Source: Alphaproteobacteria bacterium (lineage in GTDB: Bacteria > Pseudomonadota > Alphaproteobacteria > Rhodospirillales > WMHbin7). Taken from it: 64,000 nt of DNA. The stretch lies in NCBI GenBank assembly GCA_015231795.1, contig JADGAX010000002.1, positions 434,001 through 498,000 of the forward strand, given 5' to 3'. The notes under the pieces were generated by a model. It saw only the letters and a list, made by a program, of their open reading frames with translations. It made no database searches and was not told the origin of the DNA. A program made the position numbers and the translations under genes. Below, piece by piece: positions 36,001 to 45,500 of this stretch (positions are counted from its first letter, which is position 1; each line of letters opens with the position of its first letter).

Positions 36001-37016
36001 GGGCCTGTCTTACCAGGAAGGCCCAGGCTGGTGGAATGGACTTCATGCAAGGACTGGCCGGGAAAAACATGTCCGTAGGCGCTTCTGGCCGCCAAGGCGG
36101 CCTCGGCGAAACCGGTCAGGATCAGTTTCAGCTTGCCGGGATAGCTGGCGATGTCGCCGATAGCGAAAACGCCGGGCAGGCTGGTGGCCATGGTGGCGGG
36201 GTCGGTCACGATGCGCCCCTTTTGCATTTCAAACCCCCAACTTGCCACGGGGCCGGGGTCGCCCAGCAAGCCGAAGAAACATAGCAGTCTGTCCGCATCC
36301 AGGCTTCTGCGCCCGCCCGCCAGATCGTCGATCACGATTTCGGACAGATGGCCTGACTCGCCTCGCAATTCGGCCAACTGGCCGGGAGCCACCAGTTCGA
36401 TCTTGCCCTCGGCCACCAGCGCCATCAGCGCATCGATGCTTGATCCGGCGGCCCTGAATTGCGGGCGGCGGTGAATCAGCCAGACCTTGGCCGCCGTCTT
36501 GGCCAGCAAGATGGCCCAGTCCACCGCCGAATCGCCGCCGCCCGCGATGGCTATGCGCTTGCCCGCCAGATCGGCGGCCCGCTTCACCATGTAATGGACG
36601 GAAATCCCCTCGAACCTTTCGATGCCCTCCAGGGGCGGGCGCTTGGGGCCGAAGGCTCCGGCTCCCGAGGCGATGATCACGGCGGGGGCGGACAAGACAA
36701 GGCCGGTCTGGGTCTCAATCCGCCAGCCGCCTTCATGGGCCAGCAGCCTCTCCGCGCGCTGGTTCATGTGATAGGCGGGGTCGAAGGGTTCCGCCTGCGA
36801 CACCAGACGGTCGATCAGTTCGCCGCCCAGGATCGTCGGCTGGGCGGGAATGTCATAGATCGGCTTTTCGGGATAGAGTGCGGCGCATTGCCCGCCCGGC
36901 TCGGGCAACGCATCGACCAGCAGCGCCTTCATGCGCGCCATGCCCAGGGCGAAGGCGGCAAACAGGCCTGCGGGTCCAGCGCCAACCACGATGGCTCCCG
37001 GAAAGGTTTCGCTCAT
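35997..37016 (-). CDS. Ferredoxin (flavodoxin)-NADP reductase, thioredoxin-reductase-like type
   Basis: FAD-dependent reductase exchanging electrons between NADPH and ferredoxin. The 339-residue protein has the FAD motif GAGPAGLFAAF, PGGQCAALYPEKPIYDIPA, the NADPH motif AGGGDSAVDWAI and the second FAD motif GVFAIGDIASYPGKLKLI. The redox Cys pair of thioredoxin reductase is absent, and the pattern matches Bacillus YumC-type FNR. Its start overlaps the upstream membrane-protein stop and its stop overlaps the ppx start. Confidence 0.93.
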   Translation of the reverse strand: MSETFPGAIVVGAGPAGLFAAFALGMARMKALLVDALPEPGGQCAALYPEKPIYDIPAQPTILGGELIDRLVSQAEPFDPAYHMNQRAERLLAHEGGWRIETQTGLVLSAPAVIIASGAGAFGPKRPPLEGIERFEGISVHYMVKRAADLAGKRIAIAGGGDSAVDWAILLAKTAAKVWLIHRRPQFRAAGSSIDALMALVAEGKIELVAPGQLAELRGESGHLSEIVIDDLAGGRRSLDADRLLCFFGLLGDPGPVASWGFEMQKGRIVTDPATMATSLPGVFAIGDIASYPGKLKLILTGFAEAALAARSAYGHVFPGQSLHEVHSTSLGLPGKTGP

Positions 37017-37411
37017 GGCTCTTCCTCGCTGCCCGTTTTGCGTCTTTGCGGTTCGGGCTTATTGCGAAACAGGCCGCCGGGCGGCGGGCGCTTGGGCATG
37101 GCCAGTTTGGTGACCAGCCAGATCAGCAGCAAGGGCGGGGCGAAAACGATGACGAAACGTTCGGTCCAGTCGTAGAATTCGCCGCGCAGCTTCGACAAGA
37201 TCAGCGATTCGCGGCAGTCGTAGCGCTGGCTGGAACGCTCGCCCCGGCATTCATCAATCTTGCGATTGTAGCGCTGCTGCTCGAAATAGGCTTCATGGCT
37301 GGGCACGTAAAATTCGCTCCAGCCCATGAAAAGGACCCAGATCAGGCCTGCCGCCATGGCAAGGTAGCGAAATCTCTGGGCGCGGCGCAGTTTGGCGTTA
37401 TATGGGTGCAT
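37013..37411 (-). CDS. Small two-helix membrane protein, unknown
   Basis: A 132-residue protein. A basic N-terminus precedes one helix (YLAMAAGLIWVLFMGWSEFY). A central part with two cysteines (DECRGERSSQRYDC), which may face the periplasm and form a disulfide, is followed by a second helix (FVIVFAPPLLLIWLVTKLAM). The tail is rich in Pro, Lys and Glu. No family is recognised. First gene of the operon with fnr, ppx and rlmE, joined to fnr by a four-base overlap. Confidence 0.7.
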   Translation of the reverse strand: MHPYNAKLRRAQRFRYLAMAAGLIWVLFMGWSEFYVPSHEAYFEQQRYNRKIDECRGERSSQRYDCRESLILSKLRGEFYDWTERFVIVFAPPLLLIWLVTKLAMPKRPPPGGLFRNKPEPQRRKTGSEEEP

Positions 37412-37440
37412 GACGGATCAAGTTTAGCCGCATTCCGTCA
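37411..37440. promoter_or_regulatory. Inverted repeat between divergent operons
   Basis: TGACGGA (37411-37417) and TCCGTCA (37434-37440) are exact complements, 16 bases apart. It begins at the start codon of the minus-strand gene and lies 51 bases before tsaE. It may be an operator for one or both promoters, but no regulator is known for it. Confidence 0.35.
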
Positions 37441-37491
37441 AGAATTCATCACCTGCTTGCCCGCCGCCGCGGGCTTGGCTACAACCTTGGC

Positions 37492-37947
37492 ATGCTGGTG
37501 ATCGATCTGGACGGCGAAACCGCCACCGCGACCTTGGGAGAACGCTTGGCCGCCCTGGCCAAGCCGGGCGACGTTCTGGCTCTAAGGGGCGGGTTGGGGG
37601 CGGGAAAAACGGCGCTGGCCCGGGCTTTCGTGCGCGCCTATACCGGCAGAAGCAATGAAGACGTGCCCAGCCCCACCTTCACCTTGGCGCAAATATACGA
37701 GGGTCCGCGCGGCGAATGCTGGCATTTCGACCTTTATCGGCTGGAGCGGGCCGAAGACGCCAGGGAGTTGGACATCGAAGAGGCTTTCGCCAACGCGGTC
37801 AGCCTGGTCGAATGGCCCGAGCGCCTGGGCGTCTTGCTGCCCGCCAGCGCCTTGCAGGTCGAGATCGGATTCGCCGATGATCCTTCTTGCAGGCGGGCTA
37901 GGCTGACCGGCTGGGACGAGCGGCTGAGGGGTGGTTTCAATGAGTGA
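37492..37947 (+). CDS. tsaE: tRNA threonylcarbamoyladenosine ATPase TsaE
   Basis: Drives turnover of the TsaB-TsaD complex in forming t6A37 on tRNAs. The 151-residue protein has Walker A GGLGAGKTALARA, the switch region VPSPTFTLAQIY, HFDLYRLE and LVEWPERLG. Family length and motifs are complete. The next gene, amgK, starts 8 bases before its stop. A tsaE-amgK-murU order is common in alphaproteobacteria. First gene of a run to addA. Confidence 0.96.
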   Translation: MLVIDLDGETATATLGERLAALAKPGDVLALRGGLGAGKTALARAFVRAYTGRSNEDVPSPTFTLAQIYEGPRGECWHFDLYRLERAEDARELDIEEAFANAVSLVEWPERLGVLLPASALQVEIGFADDPSCRRARLTGWDERLRGGFNE

Positions 37948-38938
37948 TGACTCGCGCCGCCAGGACATGGAGGCTTTTCTGAAGCGCGCGGGCTGGGCAG
38001 AGGCCCTGCGCCGCCCGCTGCCGGGCGACGCCTCATTTCGCCACTACATCCGCCTTGATCGCAATGGCCAAGCGGCCATGTTGATGGATGCCCCGCCGCC
38101 CAAGGAAGACGTGCGCCCCTTTCTTCTGGTGGCCCGCCATCTGACGGGGCTGGGCCTATCGGCGCCTAAGATTCTGGCCGAGGATTGCGACAAGGGTTTC
38201 CTGCTGCTCGAAGATCTGGGCGACGCCACCTTCACCCGCCAGTTGGCTTTGGGCGAAAGCGAGACGCGCCTGTACGATCTGGCGGTCGATACGCTGATCG
38301 GCCTGCATGCCAATCCATCGGCGGCCAGGATCGACGTGCCCCCCTATGACGACGACAGGCTGATGACCGAAGCCTGCCTGCTGGTCGATTGGTACATGCC
38401 CGCCATGCTGGGCTGCGAAACGCCAAAGGACGCAATCGACGATTATCGATCCATCTGGCGGCCTTTGTTCGAGCAAGCTAGGCGCGTGCCGGAAACGCTG
38501 GTGCTGCGCGATTTCCATGTCGACAATCTGATGGAGCTGCAGGGCCGCCAGAAGTCGGCCGCCTGCGGATTGCTCGATTTCCAAGATGCCGTGCTGGGGC
38601 CCATCACCTACGATTTGATGTCGCTGATCGAGGATGCCAGACGCGATCTGGCCCCCGGTCTGCCCGAAAGGCTGAAACAACGTTATTTGGCGGCCTTTCC
38701 AGCGCTTGACCGCCAAGCCTTCGACGCATCAATGGCGATCCTGGCCGCCCAGCGTCATTGCAAGGTGATCGGCATTTTCACAAGGCTCTATAAGCGCGAC
38801 GGCAAACCGGTTTATCTGGGGCACATTCCCAGGCTGTGGCGTTTGCTGAACTCCTCGCTTGCCCATCCGGCGCTGGGCGGGCTGAAAAACTGGCTGGACC
38901 AGCACATGCCCGCCGACCGGCGAGGCGTTCCGTCATGA
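37940..38938 (+). CDS. amgK: N-acetylmuramate/N-acetylglucosamine kinase AmgK
   Basis: Phosphorylates the anomeric hydroxyl of MurNAc or GlcNAc freed in wall recycling. Part of the fosfomycin-bypass recycling route with MurU. The 332 residues show the phosphotransferase fold: LPGDASFRHYIRL, LLLEDLGDATF, catalytic LVLRDFHVDNLM and LLDFQDAVLGP. The ATG at 37940 follows GAGGGG; a GTG at 37931 is inside that site. It overlaps tsaE by 8 bases and murU by 4. Confidence 0.93.
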   Translation: MSDDSRRQDMEAFLKRAGWAEALRRPLPGDASFRHYIRLDRNGQAAMLMDAPPPKEDVRPFLLVARHLTGLGLSAPKILAEDCDKGFLLLEDLGDATFTRQLALGESETRLYDLAVDTLIGLHANPSAARIDVPPYDDDRLMTEACLLVDWYMPAMLGCETPKDAIDDYRSIWRPLFEQARRVPETLVLRDFHVDNLMELQGRQKSAACGLLDFQDAVLGPITYDLMSLIEDARRDLAPGLPERLKQRYLAAFPALDRQAFDASMAILAAQRHCKVIGIFTRLYKRDGKPVYLGHIPRLWRLLNSSLAHPALGGLKNWLDQHMPADRRGVPS

Positions 38939-39639
38939 TGCGGGCCATCGCCCTTGCCGCTGGCCTTGGGCTGCGGCTGCGCCCGCTGACGCTGACGACG
39001 CCCAAGCCGCTGGTCAGCGTGGCGGGCAAGACGCTGCTTGATCACGCGCTGGACAAGATGGCGGCATTGGGCGTCGAAGACTGCGTCGTCAACATGCATC
39101 ATCTGGCCGACAAGATCGCTTCGCATGTGGCGGGGCGGCGCAAGCCCAAGATAACTTTGTCGGACGAGACCGGTCAGCTTTTGGAAACCGGCGGCGGCAT
39201 CGCCAAAGCGCTGTCCTTCTTTGAAGGACAGGCCTTCATTGCCGCCAATGCCGACATTTTATGGACCGATGCGCCCGCAGCGCCCCAAGCCCTCGAACGT
39301 TTGCGCATCGCTTGGGACGAAGACAAGATGGACGGGCTGCTGCTGCTTGTCCCCAGGCCGGGGGCCTTCGGCTATGAAGGTGCAGGCGATTTCTTCATAG
39401 AGGCGGATCAGCGCCTGCGCAGAAAGCAGCCCGGCCAGCAAGCGCCCTTTGTTTTCGCGGGCGTGCAAATCTTGCATCCGAACCTGTTCGACGAGGCACC
39501 CGCTGGCGCCTTCTCGCTTAACCTTCTGTATGACAAGGCGCTGGCCAGGGGCCGTCTGTTCGGCCTGATCCATGATGGCGGCTGGTACCATATCGGAACG
39601 CCCGAGGCATTGGCCCAGGCGCAAGAGCTGCTGGGCTAA
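38935..39639 (+). CDS. murU: N-acetylmuramate alpha-1-phosphate uridylyltransferase MurU
   Basis: Makes UDP-MurNAc from the AmgK product, returning wall sugars to peptidoglycan synthesis. The 234 residues carry the nucleotidyltransferase signature AIALAAGLGLRLRPLT with PKPLVSVAGKTLLDH, then ANADILW with the metal-binding Asp and GWYHIGTPEALAQA. The start ATG at 38935 overlaps the amgK stop (ATGA); a second ATG follows directly. addB starts 3 bases after the stop. Confidence 0.93.
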   Translation: MMRAIALAAGLGLRLRPLTLTTPKPLVSVAGKTLLDHALDKMAALGVEDCVVNMHHLADKIASHVAGRRKPKITLSDETGQLLETGGGIAKALSFFEGQAFIAANADILWTDAPAAPQALERLRIAWDEDKMDGLLLLVPRPGAFGYEGAGDFFIEADQRLRRKQPGQQAPFVFAGVQILHPNLFDEAPAGAFSLNLLYDKALARGRLFGLIHDGGWYHIGTPEALAQAQELLG

Positions 39640-39642
39640 TCG

Positions 39643-42540
39643 ATGAACGTCTATTCCATCTCGCCCGGCCTGGCCTTCGTCGATGTGCTGGCGGCTGGAC
39701 TGCTGGAACGCGCCCGGCGCGATCCGCTTCAACTGTCGGACTACACGGTTTTGCTGCCGACCCGCCGCTCGATCCGCGCCCTGAAGGACGCCTTCTTGCG
39801 CCATGCGGGCGAGATGGAGGGTGGCGGGGCCTTGCTGTTGCCGCGCCTGATGACGCTGGGCGATCTGGACGAGGACGAGCTGATCTTTTCGGCCAGCCTT
39901 GAAGCGGGCCTGCCGCCCGCCATTGATCCCCTGCGCAGAAAACTGCTGCTGGCCCGGCTGATCATGGCGGCCAGGGAAAATCTGACCTGGGACCGCGCGG
40001 CCCGGCTGGCGGGCGAGTTGGGACGTTTCCTGGATCAGATGCAAACCCAGGGCATCGCGCTCGAGCGTCTCAATGATCTGGTGCCCGAGGATTTCGCCAC
40101 CCACTGGGGCGAGGTGCTGAAATTCCTGGGGCTGTTGTCCGATTTGTGGCCGGGCCTGCTGGCCCAGGAACAGGCCATCGATCCGGCAGAGCGGCGCAAC
40201 CGGCTGCTGCTGGCCCAGGCCGAGGACTGGGAGCGCCAGCCGCCAGCCGGTCCGGTGATTGCAGCCGGTTCCACCGGCAGTCTGCCCGCCACCGCGGCCC
40301 TCTTGAAGCGGGTGGCGTCGCTTGAAAAGGGTGCTGTGGTGCTGCCGGGTTTGGACGCGCAACTTGAAGAGGCGGCCTGGAAACAATTGGACGCCAGCCA
40401 TCCGCAATTCGGCATGAAGCAGTTGCTAGACGAGTTGGGAATCGGGCGCGACGCCGTTCGCCCCTGGCACGATGCGCCGTCGCGCACCTTCCCAGCCCGG
40501 CTGAAACTGGTCAGCGAGGCCTTTCGCCCCGCCGCCGCCAGCGACGCCTGGCGCTCGCTGCCGCCACTCCCCGCCCAAGCGCTGGAGGGTCTTTTCTATC
40601 TTGAAGCGCCCGACGCCAGAAGCGAGGCCCTGGCCATCGCCCTTTTGCTGCGCAAGGCGGCGGAAAACAAAAGCCAGACGGCGGCCCTGGTCACGCCTGA
40701 CCGCGATCTGGCCCGACGGGTCAAGGGCGAGCTGGAACGTTGGAACATCGCCATCAATGATTCGGCGGGCAGTCCCTTGTCATCCACCGGCCCCGGCCTG
40801 TTCTTGCGCCTTTCGCTGGCGGCGCTGACGGAAGACTTCGCGCCCGTGCCATTGCTGGCGTTGCTGAAATCTCCGCTGGCTGGCCTGGGATTGAGCCCGG
40901 CCCGGCTGGGGAGCCTCGCGCGCAGGCTCGAGATCGAAAGCCTGAGAGGTCCGCGCCCAGCACCCGGCTTGGCGGCGTTGCTGCCCGCCCATGATTGGCT
41001 TGCCGCCTTGGATCAGGCGGCACAGCCGCTAATGGCCCTGCTTAAGATGCCGTCGGCGCCCTTGTCCGAGCTGGTTGCGGCGCATGCCTTGCTGGCCGAG
41101 CGATTGTCGGCCAGCGACGGCGAGACCGGGGCGGCGCGTCTGTGGGCAGGCGAGGCGGGCGAAGCGGCGCTGGATTTCATCACCCGCCTGATGGCGTCGG
41201 CAAAGGACAGCGCTGACATTCCGGGGGCGGCCTATCCGGCCCTGTTCGATGCGCTACTCGAGGAGGTGACGATACGCCCCGCCTTCGGCATGCATCCGCG
41301 CCTGCATATCTGGGGGCCATTGGAAGCGCGCCTGCAACAAGCCGATCTGCTGATTCTGGGCGGCATGAATGAAGGTGTGTGGCCCGCCCTGCCGCCCGCC
41401 GATCCTTGGCTTAGCCGTCCCATGCGCGAAAAACTGGGGTTGCTGTCGCCCGAGCGGCGCATCGGCCTGGCCGCCCATGACGCGGCCCAGGGCCTGTGCG
41501 CGCCGGAAGTCATCCTGACCCGTTCGGCCAGGTCGGGAGGGGCGCCCACCCAACCGTCCCGCTTCATCCGCCGTCTGGAAGCGGTGATGAACGCCACCGG
41601 CCTTTTGGGTCCGGCTGGCGGCGAGGCCTGGCGATTGGAAGAGCCGCTGGCCTGGGGCGAAGCGCTTGATCACGCCATGCGTCAGTTGGCCGTCGGCCCG
41701 CCCGCCCCTTGCCCGCCGTTAAAGGCCAGACCAAACAGCTTGTCGGTCACCCGCATCGAAACCTGGATGCGCGATCCCTATGCGCTTTACGCGCAAAAGA
41801 TATTAAGGCTCGAGGCGCTCGATCCCATCGATGCCGATCCGGGGGCCGCCGATTATGGCACCCTGATCCATAAGGTGCTGGAGCTTTACGTCCAGAAATG
41901 GCCGCAATCGCCGCCCGCTGATTGCCTGGGCGAGTTGCTGCGCCTGGGCGAGGATTGCTTCAGGGCGACATTGGATCGGCCCGGCATCTGGGCCTTTTGG
42001 TGGCCGCGCTTCAAAAGCGTGGCGGCTTTCGTGGCGGGGCTTGAGCAAGAGCGCGGTTCATCGGCGCGCCGGCGTTTCGCCGAATGCAAGGGAAGCCTTG
42101 AGATCGACGATTTCACGCTGACCGCCAAGGCCGACCGCATCGATCTGCTGACCGGCGGCGGTCTGTCGCTGATCGATTACAAGACGGGTGCCCCGCCGTC
42201 TTGGAAACAGGTGAAGGCGGGTTTCGCGCCGCAATTGCCGTTGGAAGCGGCGATGCTGATGGCGGGCGCCTTCAAGGACGTGCCCAAGGGCAAGGTGGAG
42301 GAACTGGCCTTCTGGCATTTGTCGGGCGGGCAGAAGGGGGGCGGCCAGTCGGTCTTCAAGGAAGATGTCGAGACGCTGGCGCAAGAAGCCCTTAAGGGCC
42401 TTAAGGGCCTGCTGGCGGCCTATCGCAGACCCGAAACCCCCTATCACGCCTGCCCAACCCCCGGCCAAGCGCCCGGCTGGTCGGATTATGCGCATCTGGA
42501 ACGCAGGCCCGAATGGCAAAGCGAAGAGGACGCGTCATGA
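39643..42540 (+). CDS. addB: Double-strand break repair protein AddB
   Basis: Subunit of the AddAB helicase-nuclease that resects broken DNA ends for recombination. The 965 residues match alphaproteobacterial AddB. The N-terminal pseudo-helicase part has TVLLPTRRSIRALKDAF. The C-terminal RecB-type nuclease has DYGTLIHKVLELY and LIDYKTGAPPSWKQ with the metal-binding Asp and Lys. The start is 3 bases after murU, and the stop overlaps the addA start by 4 bases. Confidence 0.95.
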   Translation: MNVYSISPGLAFVDVLAAGLLERARRDPLQLSDYTVLLPTRRSIRALKDAFLRHAGEMEGGGALLLPRLMTLGDLDEDELIFSASLEAGLPPAIDPLRRKLLLARLIMAARENLTWDRAARLAGELGRFLDQMQTQGIALERLNDLVPEDFATHWGEVLKFLGLLSDLWPGLLAQEQAIDPAERRNRLLLAQAEDWERQPPAGPVIAAGSTGSLPATAALLKRVASLEKGAVVLPGLDAQLEEAAWKQLDASHPQFGMKQLLDELGIGRDAVRPWHDAPSRTFPARLKLVSEAFRPAAASDAWRSLPPLPAQALEGLFYLEAPDARSEALAIALLLRKAAENKSQTAALVTPDRDLARRVKGELERWNIAINDSAGSPLSSTGPGLFLRLSLAALTEDFAPVPLLALLKSPLAGLGLSPARLGSLARRLEIESLRGPRPAPGLAALLPAHDWLAALDQAAQPLMALLKMPSAPLSELVAAHALLAERLSASDGETGAARLWAGEAGEAALDFITRLMASAKDSADIPGAAYPALFDALLEEVTIRPAFGMHPRLHIWGPLEARLQQADLLILGGMNEGVWPALPPADPWLSRPMREKLGLLSPERRIGLAAHDAAQGLCAPEVILTRSARSGGAPTQPSRFIRRLEAVMNATGLLGPAGGEAWRLEEPLAWGEALDHAMRQLAVGPPAPCPPLKARPNSLSVTRIETWMRDPYALYAQKILRLEALDPIDADPGAADYGTLIHKVLELYVQKWPQSPPADCLGELLRLGEDCFRATLDRPGIWAFWWPRFKSVAAFVAGLEQERGSSARRRFAECKGSLEIDDFTLTAKADRIDLLTGGGLSLIDYKTGAPPSWKQVKAGFAPQLPLEAAMLMAGAFKDVPKGKVEELAFWHLSGGQKGGGQSVFKEDVETLAQEALKGLKGLLAAYRRPETPYHACPTPGQAPGWSDYAHLERRPEWQSEEDAS

Positions 42541-45500
42541 GCGGCCTGTCCTTGGAAGCGGCGCGCGAGCAGCGCAGGGCCGCCGATGCAAAGGCTTCGG
42601 CCTGGGTCTCGGCCTCGGCGGGTTCGGGCAAGACCAAGGTGCTGGTTGACCGCTTGCTGACTCTGCTGCTGGCGGGCGCCAAGCCGCACCGCCTGCTGTG
42701 CCTGACCTATACCAAGGCGGCGGCGGCGGAAATGGCCAACCGCCTGTCGTCCATGTTGTCGTCTTGGGTCACGCTGCCCGAAGCCGACTTGACCAAAAGC
42801 CTTGAAGAGTTGCTGGGCCAACCGCCCCAAGCCGATCAATTGACCAGGGCGCGACGCTTGTTCGCCCAGGTGCTGGATGCGCCGGGGGGGCTGCATATCC
42901 AGACCCTGCATTCCTTCGCCCAATCGCTGCTGGCCCGCTTTCCGCTGGAAGCGGGGATTGCGCCGCATTTCACGGTGATGGACGAGCGCGACCAAGCGCA
43001 GCTGCTCGACGAAGCGCTGCAAGACGTGCTGAACCAGGCGCGCCTGGGGCTGGACGAACCTTTGGCCTTGGCGCTGGAACAAGTGACGGCGCGCATTCAC
43101 GAGACGCGCTTTGCCGATTTGATGAAGGAATTGTCCAGCGCAAGGGCCAGACTGGCCCGCCTGCTGGCGGCCAAGGGCGGCGTTTCGGGCGTCATGCGAG
43201 ACGTGCGCGTTCATCTGGGCCTTCATGATGCGGGCGAAACGCTTGAAACGGCGCTGTTGGCGGCCTGCCGCGAAACCGCCTTCGACCAAGCTGGTCTGAA
43301 AGCCGCCTTAAGCGCCTTGCAGCAAGGATCGAAAACCGACATGGCGCGCGGCGAGCTGATGGCGATTTGGATGGCGGCAAGCCATCAGGATCGGGCGGCG
43401 GGTTTCGATGCTTACGCCCAGGCTTATTTGAAACAGGATATGGGACCGCGCCAGAAAATGGCGACCAAGGCCGCCGCCGAAATCCTGCCCGGCATCGACG
43501 AGATTCTGCTAACCGAACAGGCGCGCCTGCTGGCGGTTTACGAGAAACTGCGCGCGCATAAGGTGGCCTTGTCGACGGGGGCCTTGCTGACTTTGGCCGA
43601 CGCCGTTCTCGACGGTTACGCCAGGCTCAAGGAGCGCCGGGGCAGGCTGGATTACGACGATCTGATCCAGGCGGCAAGGCGGTTGATCCGCCAGGGAACC
43701 TCGTGGGTTCTTTACAAGCTGGACGGCGGCATCGACCATGTGCTGATCGACGAGGCGCAAGACACCAGCCCGGATCAGTGGGACATCGTGACCAGCCTGT
43801 GCGACGAATTCTTCGCGGGCGAAGGGGCCGGGGTGCAGCCGCGCACCGTGTTCGCGGTGGGCGACGTCAAGCAGTCGATCTACAGTTTTCAAGGCGCCGA
43901 CCCGTCATCCTTCGAGATCATGCGAGACAGGCTGTCCAGGCAGGTGCCGGAAGGCGGCGGGCGCTGGGAGCCGGTCGATCTGGTGGTCAGCTTTCGTTCA
44001 ACACGTGCTGTGCTGGAAGCGGTGGACGCCGTTTTCGCCGAAGGCGAGGCCCTGGCGGGGGTCGATCTGGGGCGCGGCTATAAGCGCCATCTTGCGCATC
44101 GGGCGAAGGCGGGCGGGGTGGTGGATTTATGGCCGCCTCTGGAACCTCGGGCGCTTGACGAACCGGAACCTTGGAATCCGCCGGTCGAGCGACTGCGCGG
44201 CGATGCGCCATCGACCCGCATGGCCCGCCTGCTGGCTAGGCGCATCCAGGCCATGGTGGGCGGCGAACGGTTGGAATCGCAAGACCGGCTTATCGAACCC
44301 GGCGACATTCTGGTGCTGGTGCAAAGGCGCGGCGGCTTCATGGCCGATCTGGTGCGAGCGCTTAAATCCCTGGGCGTTCCGGTGGCGGGCGTCGATCGGT
44401 TGGTGGTGACCGACCAACTGGCGGTGGCCGACCTGATGGCGCTGGCCCGCTTTGCCCTGCTGCCCGAGGACGACCTGAATCTGGCCTGCGTCCTGAAAGG
44501 CCCCTTCCTGGGCTTTGACGAGGAACGCTTGTTCCAGGCCTGTCATCAGCGCAAGGCCAGCCTGTGGGCGGCGCTGGCCGAAAAGGACAAGGGCGCTCAT
44601 GCTTGGCTAGGCGATCTGCTGCCCCTGGCGGCCCGTTTGGCGCCGCATGATTTCTTCGCGCATCTCTTGGGGCCGCTGGGCGGGCGCAAGGCGCTGTTGG
44701 CTCGCCTGGGCCAGGAGGCCCTGGACGCGGTGGACGAATTCATGACGCTGGCCCTGGATTACGAGCGCAGCCATGCGCCCTCCCTGACCGGCTTTCTATC
44801 CTGGCTGGAAGCAGGAAAAGTCGAGATCAAGCGCGATCCCGAGCCGGGTTCGGGCGGTTTCGTGCGCGTCATGACCGTTCATGGCGCCAAGGGGCTGCAA
44901 GCGCCGGTGGTTTTTTTGCCCGATACGCTGTCGGCCTCGAAGGGGCGCGATTTCCTGGTTTGGACGGCCAAGGGCGCGGAAGGCCTGCCCCTATGGGCGC
45001 CCAGCGTCGCTGACCGGTGCCAAGCCGTGACAATTGCCGCTGAAGAGGCCGTGCAGCGGCGTCGCCAGGAATCGCATCGCTTGCTGTATGTGGCGATGAC
45101 CAGGGCCGAGGACCGGCTGACCATCGCTGGCTGGCAAACATCGCAAACCGCGCCCGCCGACGCTTGGTATCCGCTGATCAAGCAGGGCTTTCTGCGCGTG
45201 CAGGCCCCCGAGACCGACGACGCCTGGCTTGCCCAGGATGCCGATTCGCCCGGCCAGAAACTATGGCGTCTGTCATGTCCGCAAGAAGAAGCGGGAATTT
45301 CCAAAGAAAAGAAGGCGACAGGGCAAAAGAAAAGCCGGCTGCCGGACTGGGCGTTGCTGCCCGTGGCCAGCGAACCTTTGCCGCTGCGCCCCTTGATCCC
45401 TTCGGCGCCCGATTATGTCGAGCCGCTGGCCTTGTCGCCGCTCGATCCCCAAAACGCCCAGCGCTTCGAGCGGGGCCGCTTGATCCACCGCCTGCTGCAA

